A DNA stretch of 64,000 nt from Symsagittifera roscoffensis (Eukaryota > Xenacoelomorpha > Acoela > Convolutidae), in NCBI RefSeq assembly GCF_963678635.1, contig NC_087063.1:53213074-53277073 (forward strand). Direction: 5' to 3'. Shown piece after piece: positions 30,400 through 42,519 of this stretch (positions within the stretch are counted from its first letter, which is position 1; each line of letters starts with the position of its first letter). The notes under the pieces are model-generated. The model saw nothing but the letters and a program-made list of their open reading frames with translations, made no database searches and was not told where the DNA came from. Both the position numbers and the translations under genes were made by a program.

Positions 30400-30778
30400 C
30401 CACTGACAATGAAAATTTTGTCGACCCTTCTGTTAGGTCGACCATATTGATTTTCCCGTGGCTATTGACTCTGTTTTGCTCAAAGTTTCTGCGCCGCAGG
30501 CAAATTTTCCAAAAAACAGTATAAAAAAAGGCGTTTTTAGGCCCTTTTTTGAAATTATGATAAACAAATCGCGTTTTTTCGGCGCGCGCTCCCCCCTCAA
30601 AATTAGTATATATTGGCGCCAAAGGCGCCCTTAGAAAAATTTTAGGATATGTCACCAAAATGGATATCTCAGATAAGTACAAAGAAGGGGGACCCTTTGG
30701 GTCGGCAGGGGGTCAAATTCCTGAAGAAAAAAAGTGTCCGCCCTCAGACGCCCCCCCTCCCCCCTGGATCCGCTGCTG
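30400..30778 (-). mobile_element. hAT-like MITE, copy A
   Basis: Right end reads G-G-A-T-C-C-G-C-T-G-C-T-G, the inverse of the family terminus. The body holds the family landmarks G-C-G-C-G-C-G-C-T-C-C-C, T-T-G-G-C-G-C-C-A-A-A-G-G-C-G-C-C and G-G-T-C-G-G-C-A-G-G-G-G-G-T. The left end is diverged. The ORF across 30649-30966 lies inside it and is not a gene. Confidence 0.65.
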
Positions 30779-30998
30779 AAGGGGCTATATTTTTTACTAG
30801 GTTGGAGGCTGTAAGGTTTTCACTGAGTTGGGATTTTTTTCACAGAGCAAGGGAGCTATATAAATTTTTTTTACAGTATAGGGGTAGAGGGTTATTTTTT
30901 TGTTACAACGTTGATGAAATTTCTTATACTTCGAAAGTTTTAGCGAATTATATATTCAAATATTGACTTGCTGTCAATAACTTTTGGTATTTTTGCAG

Positions 30999-31728
30999 GT
31001 GACTGACGAAGTACTCAAAATCCGAGTAGCCGAAGCACTAGAGTATGTGAACGAGATTACGCAGCCTGACTATGACGTAGTTGAGAATGAGCTGGAAAAG
31101 CGCATCCAGGAGGATTTGCATGACATGCGACACGACGAACTGTTCCAGATGAACTTCAGCGATAGAAGGATGTTCGGCTCAATGGTTGCCATGCTGCCTT
31201 TAGGTCAGTTGAGTATTAGTATTCTATCCTTCACATTCAGTTCACACCAAACTAGAACTAAAAGTTGAGTTTCCGAATGCTGCACTAGTTAAAAATCTAC
31301 CAATACTTATTTGTTACTTCAATGTTTTTTTGCGAGCTTTAAACATTTTTGCAAATTTTTCTTCTGTTTGATAATAACTATATTTAGTTTAAAATCATTA
31401 AAACGTTGTACAAACAGCCATCACTTCATTTCCATGCATATCGTTCACCTTCTCTCATTTGTCTAATCCGGTTGATCTTTTCCCAGCAATTGACGCTCTG
31501 GCACGAGCCACCAAATTGACCTCAACTCTTGAAATCACAGCCAGGTCTGCAGTCCAGTCTCGCCAGCAAACGGCCGAGTCAACCAAAAAAGGAAACAAAT
31601 CATCAGCAGCATCAGTAGCTTCCAGGTCCCAGATGAGATCCCGATCATCGACATCGCAGTCCAAAAAACCCTGGAGACCATCGGGTCCCGTGACGCCTCA
31701 GATCAGAAAAACGAGCAGCATTCTCTAA
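30999..31728 (+). CDS. Last two exons of an unrecognised gene
   Basis: Exon 30999-31203 follows a T-rich AG acceptor and ends phase 1 at G/GTCAGT. Exon 31487-31728 follows T-T-T-T-C-C-C-A-G and supplies the missing two bases, giving 148 residues to the stop. The first part is acidic and helical (E/D/L-rich, probably coiled-coil); the second is Ser/Arg/Lys-rich and basic. Codon use is mixed, unlike the A-rich retroelements, so this is a host gene. Its earlier exons are not seen and may lie left of the two LTR elements, which would then sit in its intron. No family recognised. Confidence 0.6.
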
Positions 31729-32439
31729 ACTCTTTTCTATTGACCTAAATTTCCTTGAACTCTTTTTCCATTCCTATTTTTCTGCACGTTCTTTCATACA
31801 TGTTCTTTGCTTTGTCCTTCTTTAAATTTTGAAACTCTCAACTGTATCTAAGTTACGTGTAAAAAGTTTTTTCAACTATAAGAAGTTTTTGCGCTTACCA
31901 ACCCGTAAACAATAACCAATTTTCAAATATTTCATGAATTACTAAAAAGAAGTACCATAACATATGAAGAGCTGGATTCTTAGTTTTTTTTTAATATGCC
32001 TTGCTTCCAACAATTAAACTATGCACATTTTTATATGATGCAGTTTTAATAAGGTCCTAAAGGCATCATTTTTTGCATGTTTTGAGTCAATCAAAAATTG
32101 TGCTTAAGCTACTGGCATAATTGACAAAAATATATCAAATTTGCACCTTATTTGATTAGTTTCCATTAATTATTGTCCGCCAATTTGTCCGCCAATTTCT
32201 GTTCGTGTCAGGACAAAGCTCTAAAAATTTCAGCTACCCTTCAATTAAATTGAAATATTTTTTGAAACCATTAATTAGAAAAAAATTGTTGAACACTTTC
32301 TGAAAAAAAAGAAAAAGAAATTGAACTTTTTTCTCGAATTTTCAATTAATTAATTTCATATGCTATGCCAAGCACAAAACTGTGTTCTTATTGTTTCTTA
32401 ACCTATTAATCACACCAAATAACTGGCTTCAACTCATTT

Positions 32440-32860
32440 TGAAGCGTTGTATGAGCGTATTTAGTTGCCGATTACGCTTTAATAGCACGAAATTGTCCCA
32501 CGCTTTAATAGCACGCTTTAGTTTCTCGCTCGTTAGATGTCCCAACCTAATCGAATGGCAATTTTTAGACCACCTTAATATTTCAAAAAATGATCACAGT
32601 CTGAATTTCATTCTAAATATGTGCTCAACACGTCATTTTTTTCAGATAGTATAATCTTTTGTTCAGAAATGGCTAGTTCAAAAATCGAAGTCGGTCCGGA
32701 GAAAAACTATACCGAGAACAAATATTCCGTCATTTTCTTCGCAAGACGAAACAATTAGCACTGCGTTAAGCGTACATTAAATTATTAATTAGAAAAAAAC
32801 TGCTCATATCAGGGCAACTTCCTGAATGTTCTGACTGTCCATAAACTGGTCTCGAATAGT
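32440..32860 (+). repeat. Dispersed repeat family R2, copy 1
   Basis: Shares ordered blocks with 60170-60500 and others: a box A-A-T-G-G-C-T-A-G-T-T near 32668, A-A-C-A-A-A-T-A-T-T-C-C-G-T-C-A near 32718, and T-A-T-C-A-G-G-G-C followed by C-C-T-G-A-A-T-G-T-T-C near 32806. No coding capacity seen. Confidence 0.6.
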
Positions 32861-33229
32861 TTTTGTTTCATGAAATACTGACAAACTATGAATCTTAAGC
32901 TCAAAATTATGAATCGTGACTGGAATTAATAAGACCAATTAGCCTGCCTCATTTGAATAACGACTCTATGGTTCGGAATTTTTTGCCACTCATAAATAAC
33001 GTGCAATTAACTTTTAGCATCAATGTATCACTGCGCTCTTATATTCACGTTAGTCTATTTGTGAGCGTTTCACACTATTCATTAATCCACGATAGTGTAG
33101 TAGTGATCGAACTCCTTCTGGAACTACAGAAATCTGAGGATCGAGCCCTATAGGGAACTATATTTGAGCATTGTTCTGGTCAAATAACCTAACCGACTAC
33201 CTTATTCCTTACTTTCTTCGAAAGTAGTA

Positions 33230-33420
33230 ACAATTATTAGCATGCCTCATTTCAATTTGCAACAAATTTTGCGACGGCGATCAATTCGCAGCTTAAGTGT
33301 TAATAGAAAAAAAATATATCGTTTTTAATTCCTCGCAAACTGAGCAATCTGGCAATTTTCAAAACTTCATAGCTTCGCGATAAACAATTGCAGGTGAACT
33401 CAGGACATCAAAATTCCCTT
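33230..33420 (+). repeat. Dispersed repeat family R2, copy 2 (fragment)
   Basis: Matches the region of the family with G-G-C-A-A-T-T-T-T-C-A-A-A and G-C-A-G-G-T-G-A-A-C-T-C, as at 61140-61190. Confidence 0.45.
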
Positions 33421-34501
33421 CAAAATCTGAGATTGTCTGGAGAAAAAAGACTCGCACACATTTTCCATCACTTTCTACGATATTTGAAACAATTATGGCA
33501 CTTAGGGAGCAAAAAAAATCAAATCTTTAAAACTTTTGTTCTTATCAAAATACACAACTTGAAATTAAGTTCTTTGTCTTGACAAATAGGCAAAGAACAG
33601 TATCGAAATATGCATAAGATCAAATTTTAACGCATAATACAAATTTTAACGCATGTCAAGACAAAGCACCTAATTTTTAGTTTTGCATTTTTCTTAAAAC
33701 AAAAATTTTCAAGATTCACCTTTCGTTTGTACGCCCCAAGTGCCATAATTAATCCAAATATCGTTCAAAATGACGAAAAATAAGCGTGGGTGTTTTTTTT
33801 TTCTTAAAAAATGCAACGATTCGGAGTTATGTGCAAATCAACCGCTATCTTTGAGCCTTTGCAGTGTAAAAACATTACAAGCACTTTCCGCCCATTTTTT
33901 TTATTCACAATATTTTTCATAACTTTTCCTACTAAAAATGTTTAATCATGTTGAAATTGGTACAAAAAGAGCAGTTAGAATTTTTGAGAAAATAAGCAGA
34001 CTTGGTTTTGTAGTGTACCGTTGATACAAAGACAGTGATTTATTGCTGGGGCTTATTGCTGAGTTATATAGGGTTTGTTTTATTTGGCTCATGACCTGAA
34101 ACTCATGACCTGTCCGACTCTATTTTAGCTAGATGTTAAAATCAGTAAACTACAAGGAGTGGGCTACCTCTCTTGCCCATTGCATTTTGGTTGCCAAGTT
34201 TTTTGTCAACTAAACTTTTGTCAGACATACATTCAAAATTTATTAACTTGGGCCAAATTTGGTTGGCACAAAAAGGACTATTCTTTTTTAATAACAGCTC
34301 GAAATATGCACACATGCTTTTGATAGGTTGACATAACAGCATCGAAATATGCTTTTGATAGGTTGACTAAAATTTTGGCTGCAGCACAAAACTTTTTGGC
34401 AGAAAAATTCCTCGGAACAAAGTCTTATCAAGTTGTCTTTGAAACAAACATATGAAATTATTATATGAATGTACAAGAAAAAGGATTCCCGATTAGTGAA
34501 A

Positions 34502-35545
34502 GTAGCATAGAATGTTTGACCTTTGCCTCAAGAAAACTTAAGAAAAAAATCTAATTGAAGTCGTTTTGCCCGTGGTTTGATAAAAAAATGTATACACAAA
34601 CGTGCAGTAAATTAGTGAATTAGGCTTAATTGACATCATTCTTCCGAAAAACTTGAACAACAAACAAAAAATGAAGAAAATTTCAAGAAAAAAAAAACAA
34701 CTTTTTTTTGAAGAAAAATTTCACATTAGGATTATAACAATTTTGGAAAAATTTTGCGCTTAGAGAGCGCTAAGTTAAGCTAGATTTCTATCTAGGGAGC
34801 GCTGAAATTTTTATTTCAGATAAAAACGTTAATTTTTATTAAAACTTCCAGATAACGAACTTTGCTCGATCGTTTTACTCGCTCGAAATGAGACTGAAGT
34901 TCAAAAGCTTCAAACATGTTTTTCTCGTTGCCGCAAATTTTTTCAGAGCAATGTTTTTCATTCCAATCATTTAAAATATATATCATTTGACCCATTTCGA
35001 TGATCATTTGTGTGCCTGATTTTACCTGCAAAACAAAAAGCCTAAAACACAAAACAAAAGGAATTATATGTTCATTCACAGGTTCAATGGTCGGAACAAA
35101 AAAGAGACTGTCGGCAGAGGAGTTGCAGGAAACTTTCTAAAAGAAATCACCAATTTGAATCGGTTCTCACTAAAATTTTGAAATTTCAAATAGAGCAGAA
35201 ATAATGAAAAAGCCGATTACTGTGCAAGGGGTACAGAATGTTATGACCGTGTTTAAAAATACAATTCATTTTGATTAATGAAAAACAATTTTCTGTCCGT
35301 GGCGTGAAAAAGGATCAGAAAAAAGCCTAGCATTTAGCCGAGTAAACGTCAAAATAACATAGCTCTTCAAAAATTTTAAATGAAAATCGAACGTTTAAAA
35401 CGGTTTTTTCTCGACAATAATTTCAAAAATATTGAAACTTTTTAAATTTGTTCGAGTCACGAATAAAAGGGCTTCAATATTTTACATCACTTGACCAATT
35501 CTGATGATTATTTGTGTTCTCTGCTTTTCCGAGAAAAATTTAGCA
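34502..35545 (+). repeat. 1.05-kb tandem duplication, unit 1
   Basis: Direct repeat of 35560-36600 with offset 1044-1057. Shared anchors are C-A-T-A-G-A-A-T-G-T-T-T-G-A-C-C, A-C-A-A-A-C-G-T-G-C-A-G-T-A-A-A-T-T-A, C-A-G-A-T-A-A-A-A-A-C-G-T-T and G-A-A-T-G-T-T-A-T-G-A-C-C-G-T-G-T-T-T. The copies are clearly diverged. No ORF is shared, so it is non-coding. Confidence 0.8.
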
Positions 35546-35559
35546 TTTGCTGTGAAAAT

Positions 35560-36600
35560 AGCATAGAATGTTTGACCTTTGCATCAAAAAAATTACAAAA
35601 AAAACACGAATCGAAGTAATTTTGCCCGTGGTTTGGTAAAAAATATAAACAAACGTGCAGTAAATTACTGAATTAGCCTTTATTGACATCATTCTTTCGA
35701 AAAACTTGAACAACAAACAAAAAAAAGAAGAAAATTTGAAAAAAAAACAACAACAAAAATTTCACAACAGAATTAAAAAAATTTTGGTGGAAGAATATTT
35801 TGCCTAGATAGCGCTAAGTTAAGCTAAATTTCTATCTAGGAAGCGCTGATATTTTTATTTCAGATAAAAACGTTTTATTTTTTTAAATTTAATTTTCCAG
35901 ATAACGAATTTTACTCGATCGTTTTAATAGCTCTGAATGAGACTGAAATTCAAAAGCTTCAAACATGTTTTTCTCGTGGCAAAACATTTTTACAGAGAAA
36001 TGTTTGTCATTCCAATCCTTTAAAATATTCATCATTTGACCCATTCCGATGATCATTTGTGTGCCTGGTTTTACGTGCAAAACAAAAACCCTAAAACACA
36101 GAAGGAAGGGTATGTTTTTCCACATGCTCAATGGTCGGAACAATAAAAGAGACTGGCTGCAGAGGAGTTGCAGGGAACTTTCCAAAAAAAGTCACCAATT
36201 TGAAGCGGACCTCCTTAAAATTTTGAAATTTCAAAAAGAAACAGAAATAATGAAAAAGCCTACTGCTGTGCAAGGAGCACAGAATGTTATGACCGTGTTT
36301 AAAAAAAACAAATTAAATTTTTTTTAATTAGAAACAATTTTTTTGTTCCTGGCGTGAAAAAGGATCGGAAGAAAGCCTAGCATTTAGCCGAGTGGACAGT
36401 AAAATAACATAGGTCTGCAAAAATTTTGAAAGAAAATCGAACGTTTAAAACGGTTTTTTCTCGACAATAATTTCAAAAATATTGAAACTTTTTAAATTTG
36501 TTCGAGTCAAGATTAAAAGCGCTTTAATATTATACATCACTTGACCAATTCTGATGATTATTTGTGGTATCTGCTTTTCCGAGGAAAATCTTTTATTAAA
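35560..36600 (+). repeat. 1.05-kb tandem duplication, unit 2
   Basis: Second copy; see unit 1 for anchors. A more diverged partial relative is at about 42520-43020. Confidence 0.8.
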
Positions 36601-36683
36601 ACACACCGGATTACAAAAGTCCTCCTCATTTTTAAATAGTCGAAAAAACAAAGGTTTTCAAAAAGTATTCTTTTTTGTTATTT

Positions 36684-37039
36684 TTTGGGGCGGCAGTAGT
36701 GAATTCGGTGGGATGGGAAGCCCCTCCTCGGGGATTCGACCCCCTGCAAACCCAGAGGGTATCCCTTGTAGTATTTTGAGTTATCTATTTTTAGCGGGTT
36801 AACCCTAAAAATTTACCAAAACCTCCTTTGACGCCAATATATCCTATTTCGAAGGGAGAGTGCGCGCCAAAACAAATCGATTTTTTGGTCAACTTTTTCC
36901 AAAAAGTCCCTTAAAACGCTTTTTTGGCACCTTTTTTTTATTTTGCCTGCGGCGTAGAAAATTTGGTCAAAACATGGTCTTTATAGTAAAATGGGAGAAC
37001 TCAGAAACTCAGGATCTAAAAATCCTAGATCCGCCCCTG
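36684..37039 (+). mobile_element. hAT-like MITE, copy B
   Basis: Ends with C-T-A-G-A-T-C-C-G-C-C-C-C-T-G, a good family terminus; the left end is near G-G-G-G-C-G-G-C-A-G and diverged. Family body landmarks are present in the same orientation as copy D. The ORF at 36860-37147 is inside it and not a gene. Confidence 0.65.
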
Positions 37040-37255
37040 GGGGGTGTGGGTAGATTATGTTTGGCGGGATTAGCAAGTTCTTATCTAATTATTACAAAAA
37101 GAGTGAATCTGGAAATTCAAGTTATAACAAATAAAAACGTGGCTTAAATAATAATTTAATTCATGATTCGTTTTTCATATTTTCCTTGTTTTCTGTTTCT
37201 GTTTTTGCGCGCTCGTGATGTCTCTTGAAACTTCATAGCCCAAGAGTTCTGTCAG

Positions 37256-37690
37256 TTAATTCTGCCTCACCATAAAAACGTTTTGATTGTCATCTTTAAT
37301 TTGTTTTTGTTGTTGCTGCTGCTGCTGTTTAAACTTGACTTTGAGGATGAGCTGAACCTTTTCGCCTAATACAGGAATCGAGAAGCAGTCGAGCTCGGAT
37401 CCAATAGGCACAACACAGCAGAACTTTTTGCCTGCCATAATCGTTAAACTGCGTGTAGCCAGTGACCAAATGATCAAATTATCTCCTACATGAGTAAGAC
37501 AGTCGATATTTTTCACTCTATGTTCATCTTGTGAGATGTTCAAGATATTTTGCAGTTTATCATTTTCGGCCAGCGAATCCAAACGGGCAATTCCATTATT
37601 ATCTGTGATGCAGTACACAAAATAGGTTGAGTGGTAACCTATCTGACCAGCGGTTTTTGGTCGCGTGCTGTAGCCTACATTAATTTGAGT
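37256..37690 (-). CDS. Terminal exon of an unrecognised gene
   Basis: Open for 144 residues plus TAA (37256-37258), with a candidate acceptor C-A-A-T-T-G-T-A-G just before 37690. The product has beta-strand-like stretches (I-I-W-S-L-A-T-R-S-L-T-I and similar) and then a run of seven Gln near the C-terminus, encoded by CAA/CAG repeats. Codon use is like the other host genes. It probably belongs with the 38320-38871 exon as one beta-rich (WD- or propeller-like) protein, but the splice joining them could not be fixed and the family is not recognised. Confidence 0.55.
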   Translation of the reverse strand, partial: TQINVGYSTRPKTAGQIGYHSTYFVYCITDNNGIARLDSLAENDKLQNILNISQDEHRVKNIDCLTHVGDNLIIWSLATRSLTIMAGKKFCCVVPIGSELDCFSIPVLGEKVQLILKVKFKQQQQQQQKQIKDDNQNVFMVRQN

Positions 37691-38319
37691 CTACAATTGC
37701 GGCGCCAAATTATCATCCCATTCTGCAGTTTTGCCACACCGCATCAACTAGGCCTAATATTATTTCAGGCAGCCGACAGCTGCGACGGATGCTGTTGATT
37801 CGAAATTTTAGGTAAAAAAGAAATCAGGGATCATGTTAACTATTTCCCTCTTTTTGATCCATTTATTTTGATGATGCTTAACTCTTCAAGTGTCTTTTAA
37901 TATGGAAAATTTTCTACTCGGTATCATAAGGGGCAGGTAACTAAGAGAACCAGAATCTGAAACTAAGCAATTTTGTTCTGAAAAACAACACTGAAAATAA
38001 CAGCTAAAAGTTTTTACTGCAAAAGAGGGCCTCATTCAACTATTAGGGTTTATTTTAGCCCCCACTTCTCAAAAAACTGTGTGTTATCAATGGTTTGTAT
38101 TGGTTGCAGACTTGGGTTCAAATGGCAACTTTCGAAACCTCAAATTAAATTGTGGACTCGGTTATTCTAGACTCAATTTATCCCTAACCCCAAGACATTT
38201 TAACAGTCGACTTTGAGTGGCACATAATCTTGACTGACTCCTTATTTGTCTGTGTAATAATATAATTTTTTTCGTAAAGTCCCAAAGAGCATAATGTACG
38301 ACTTCGCCGACATGTATTA

Positions 38320-38871
38320 TCAAAGCGGAAAATGATGAATTGCGGGATTAAATTTTGTATAACCGAACAAATTTTGGCTTATATCAAAACTTAGCACATG
38401 ATTGTCGGCCAGAATCAAAATCTTCAGGTTTATAAAAGAGATATGAGGAATAACAAACAAGTATTCGATATGGTGATCAGAAATGAAACTTGCTTTTTGT
38501 AATTTATCTTCTTTCATGCTCAGCTCGTTTCTTTCGGTGTTTAACACCAATTGAGAAACTATAACTTCTCTTCCAGAAGCTGAAATGCTGAATATTTTGT
38601 CTCCACTATGAAAATGCAATAAATGTGATTGCGACACCCTCACTGGCCATGCTAATTGACCCTCTAATCTTTCAAACAGCGGATATTCATTTTTCACTTG
38701 AGGCCGAGGTTTATAATAATAATAAATTGTTTCCAAAGGTTTAAAAAGTGTAAGAGCTATTGTTTCCGATGAGTTTTTCAGTAATGGCTTTTTGATGTTT
38801 TCCCAGCAATGAGCAGCAAAATCTTGAGAAAAGACCTCGAACTTTTTTGCATCAAAACTGTATTCGTTTTC
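38320..38871 (-). CDS. Exon-like ORF of the same unrecognised gene
   Basis: Open minus-strand frame from 38871 to 38320. The part before the final stretch has good codon use and a beta-rich pattern (H-L-L-H-F-H-S-G-D-K-I-F-S-I-S and similar). Both ends must be splice sites: an acceptor lies between 38850 and 38870, and a donor probably lies between 38340 and 38400, where no consensus GTAAGT is present. Earlier exons were not found; the LTR-like block at 38966-39440 lies upstream. Confidence 0.5.
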   Translation of the reverse strand, partial: ENEYSFDAKKFEVFSQDFAAHCWENIKKPLLKNSSETIALTLFKPLETIYYYYKPRPQVKNEYPLFERLEGQLAWPVRVSQSHLLHFHSGDKIFSISASGREVIVSQLVLNTERNELSMKEDKLQKASFISDHHIEYLFVIPHISFINLKILILADNHVLSFDISQNLFGYTKFNPAIHHFPL

Positions 38872-38965
38872 TTAAATATTTAGTTGATCTAATTTCTCTT
38901 GACGTTCTTTTACATTTGCCAAATGTTTTTTCACCTTCGAATAATCAGTCACCATGTCAGATTGA

Positions 38966-39440
38966 GTATTGTATCTTGTACTCTACTCATAGAGTAATTT
39001 CAGATAAATACTTCGTCTGCTCGTCACGCTATCTTCTTTTAGGCCGGATAGATTCGTGCAACTTCTTAGTCTAATACCGATCTTAATCTTACTCTTATAT
39101 CTCCTAGTCTCAATAGATCTAGTGTACACCGGTTTACGCGGGTTAGTTTCAGAATGAGAACAACTGTATTCTAAGTTTAATTCAAATTGTTCTGGTGTTG
39201 AAACTACAAGTAGTTTCATCACTTTACAAATGAATAGGTTGTTAGTTTGATGGAGTATGATTGGTTAGTATTTGATATTTTATAGAGATAAAAAATCATA
39301 ATAATAATCAATGATAAATACTAGTTTCGATCTGGTTCCACCCATCCGGGGTTTAAAGAGTATTAGTTTTTCAAAGTTCTTTATTGTAGTGTAGGATGGA
39401 TGATGGTGATTTTTCTTTACAGTTTGCGAGCATATTCTTT
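38966..39440 (-). repeat. LTR-like block, copy 2 (inverted)
   Basis: Reverse-complement relative of 22667-23197, with landmark boxes in the same order and an edge at T-G-T-C-A-G-A-T-T-G-A-G-T (38957). Similarity may extend weakly to about 39560. Candidate solo LTR; no target duplication was found. Confidence 0.45.
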
Positions 39441-39560
39441 TTTCTGGTTTGGAAGAAGAGTTGTCATCACGATAGTTTTGGGAGATCGTTTCGTGATTTC
39501 TGATCAGTTGTGATGAGTGTTGATCTGGTAGATAGGAACATTGCTATTCTCAATCTTGTG

Positions 39561-42519
39561 TACTGAAAGTGAACTGCATCAGTTGGCAGTGAAATTAAAT
39601 AATAATTTGCACTGATAAAAAAACTTCTATTTCATCAAAAAACTGCTTTTTTCAATCCATTTTTAGCAACATTTTTTCGTAGCACTAATTTTTCTTTGTT
39701 TGAGTAATATTTGAACTATTATCAGTTTCATCGAAAAATACCGTCCGAAAATATGAGTTATAAATTAGCTCGAGTAGCTTGTCTTTAGAAAGACCAACTT
39801 CAAGACTGACGGAAAACGAATATCCTCGGTCGGTGGAGTCAGTCAATTGGCTAAGGTCTCTGAAATTTAAAAAAAAGATTTTGGAATCAAAACCTCACTT
39901 ACTATTTACTATTCCATTTAACTTTGCCGAAACGTTTTTGTTTATTTCATAAACTTATATTTGACTTAAAATAAATTTATTTTAAAGTAAACCTGTTATC
40001 TCCATTTCGCCTAGATTTTGAGTAGTGATAGAAACAGGTTAAAAACTATTGCTTAACTTCGTTTTGATTTTTGAATGTACCGTTTTTATTCAATAGTTGT
40101 ATTGTTAGTCAAGTTTTCTCTTCAATTGTTGTTCCGACTTCCGAAGAAAGTGCGGAAAATTTATGCTTGAGGCGGCTTTTTTATTCGTTCAATTTTTGAC
40201 TTTTCAACTGAGTTTTTTTAGCGGAATTTTGTATACCATCTGAAAAATACTGTTTCTCTGAGCTCAACTTAAAAAAGATTTTTTGTGATTGTTTTAAGTC
40301 ACAGCGGTTTGAAAACTGCTAATTTGGTTAATTTGGGATAATTAACGCGCGACATATTGCATTCTTATAGCATGCGTAATCGGCAAACTAAGGTGTTTTA
40401 AGTTTAATTAAGACAAGTATTTGGGTCATAATATTAGAGTACAAGTCGCCAAATGCATCTCTGTATAGTTAAAATTAGCGGACTGGAGGATAAATTACGA
40501 AAAAAAAACAGGGAAAAAAAAACTTTTTTTTTCTTAGTTTTTTTCTATTATTTCGTCAATTTTTCTACCGAAAAGTTTTTAAGCTGGCCAGAAAAGATGA
40601 TTCAATAATTTCAGGGACTCGCTAAATTTTATGAGCAGTCTTGAATTTCCAATTTTTGAAGAAAATGACGAAATATTTTTTTTGCTGGGGTGGTTTTTTT
40701 ATTCAAAAAAAAATTCGACTTTTTAGCTAGCAATTTTTAAAGAAACTTTTATATCATTCTAAAAGTATTGTTGTTTTGAGATCAATAAGAAAAAATTCTA
40801 CCTCTGAGTTTTTGGAAGAAAAAAAACGCAGTTTAAATGGGGTTTTAACGATTGCCAATGTAGCCGATTTGGGACAAAAAAACTCGCGTATGCGGAGATT
40901 TAATCACTATTAAAAATCGTTCAGATTGGATTGAGGAATGCTCTTTGGTCGTTTTAAAGTTTTGCTACATGCAAAATATATCACTTTGTACTTAACATAG
41001 CGTGTGGGGTGACGCTTTTGAGAAAAAAAAACTTATTGAATTTTTCAATAATTTGTATTGAATTTTTTTCAATTTTTTTTTTGAAAATTTCTTGAATTTT
41101 TATTTTTAAAAAACTTTATAGAAAATAAAACGCAGTCGGAACATTCAGCGTTTGGCCCTGATACAAGCAGTCTTGCTTCCGTTCAGAAGCGAATAAAAGG
41201 TGGCCAAAGAGATGGTGTAGCGGCTTGGATACGTGCCGCTTAGCAAGCCTAATTAGCATAATTACTCACTTTGATGCGGCACGCATTAATTTGATTTTAG
41301 CTGCAAATGTGATAACCCCATTTCAATTCTAATTGCACTAATAGCCGCATAGTAAGCGGCCCGCATGCAAACAAGCCGGTCCCCGCAGCAAGGAGATGTG
41401 AAAGAAAACAGCCAAACAAATGTTCAGTAATTTAAGAATGATGGTTAAAAAGTTCTGCATCATCTTTTCATGCTTGAAGATTTTCACCTAATGATTTTCA
41501 TCGGAACATTGAAAAGCATCAAATTAATATTTCGACTTTTTTCAGTTTTTTAAAAACTTCTTATATATAATAACTACATAGTAATTACTCCAAATTACTA
41601 CTTTTCAAGTCTGCAATCTAACAGAACAAAATCGTTTTCTTTGATCAACGAGTCGGTTGCATGATCAGCTTTAAATTCTTCTTTGGCACTACTTTGGTGC
41701 GTCTATCCGTACCTGATCAACATTAATTTTGTCCGAAGACTTTTTGCGTTCAAACTGTACTTAATTTATTTAATTTTGAAAGAAGATTTTCGCGGCAAAG
41801 ACGTCGTTTTTGGTGAGCACTTTCACACAAATTGCATAAATAATATTTGGTTAATTTTTTTACTAATTCATTTAAGGTGCACACTTTTTAAACATTCACT
41901 TTATCTATTCAATCCTAGGATTTGAAAACTGTTCTATCAGATATCAACTGGATAAGTTTTCCACTCAGTGTAAAGGTCATTCAAGAACAAGACACACTTC
42001 ATAGTAGATAGCAAGCATCCCTGCAAAACTGCCAAGAAGAGTTAAAGAAACTCTTCCTGAGCAGTTTTATGCGATTGCTCAATCGGAAACGAGCAAGAAG
42101 TAGTAAGAGAAATGATAATTGTGAAATTGATGTTTGAAGATATCGAATGAGAACTTTGTATCCGTATAGGAACTTTGTAACCCCCGAATAACTCTTAGAT
42201 TAGCTCTCCTACAAAAATAACGGCTCTGCAACGGCGTCTATCCTATACAAACAGCTAGGAAAGTTTTTACACACATTCATCTTAGTGAAATTGTATTCTT
42301 CAGAAAAAAAACAAGCCTTCCCGGTCGTTTCAGAAAAAGAAAAGCATTCGAAGCAGAATCAATCAAGCATGAAATCAAAAACTGAACCATGAAAAACTCG
42401 ACTGTCAAAAAGCTTGCTGATTCTGTGACAAAAATTTCTCGCGAAATTGCAAATTAGGATTTCCAGCTACTAAAATTAATTGTAACAAAAAACTTATAAC
42501 AAAGTCTTGTAACAACAAG
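39561..42519. other. Intergenic, AT-rich
   Basis: No gene supported. An inverted R2 copy lies at 40300-41190. A GC-rich patch at 41211-41400 contains the palindromic pair C-G-T-G-C-C-G-C and G-C-G-G-C-A-C-G and an A-box-like T-G-G-T-G-T-A-G-C-G-G, without a B box. Confidence 0.55.
40300..41190 (-). repeat. Dispersed repeat family R2, inverted copy
   Basis: Reverse complement shares G-C-A-A-T-A-T-G-T-C-G-C-G-C-G-T-T-A (near 40350) with 61090-61120, and at 41137-41165 the G-A-A-C-A-T-T-C-A-G...G-C-C-C-T-G-A-T-A block. Confidence 0.5.

Larger units (their letters stand above)
31729..34500. other. Intergenic, AT-rich, with dispersed repeats
   Basis: No gene seen; short ORFs lack splice or family support. 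It contains two pieces of a dispersed repeat family (32440-32860 and 33230-33420), listed separately. Confidence 0.6.

Noticed and set aside
30649-30966. 105-codon + ORF
   Set aside because: Lies inside hAT-like MITE copy A and has no splice or homology support.
41211-41400. Possible tRNA gene with A-box-like sequence
   Set aside because: No B box at proper spacing and no cloverleaf could be drawn.
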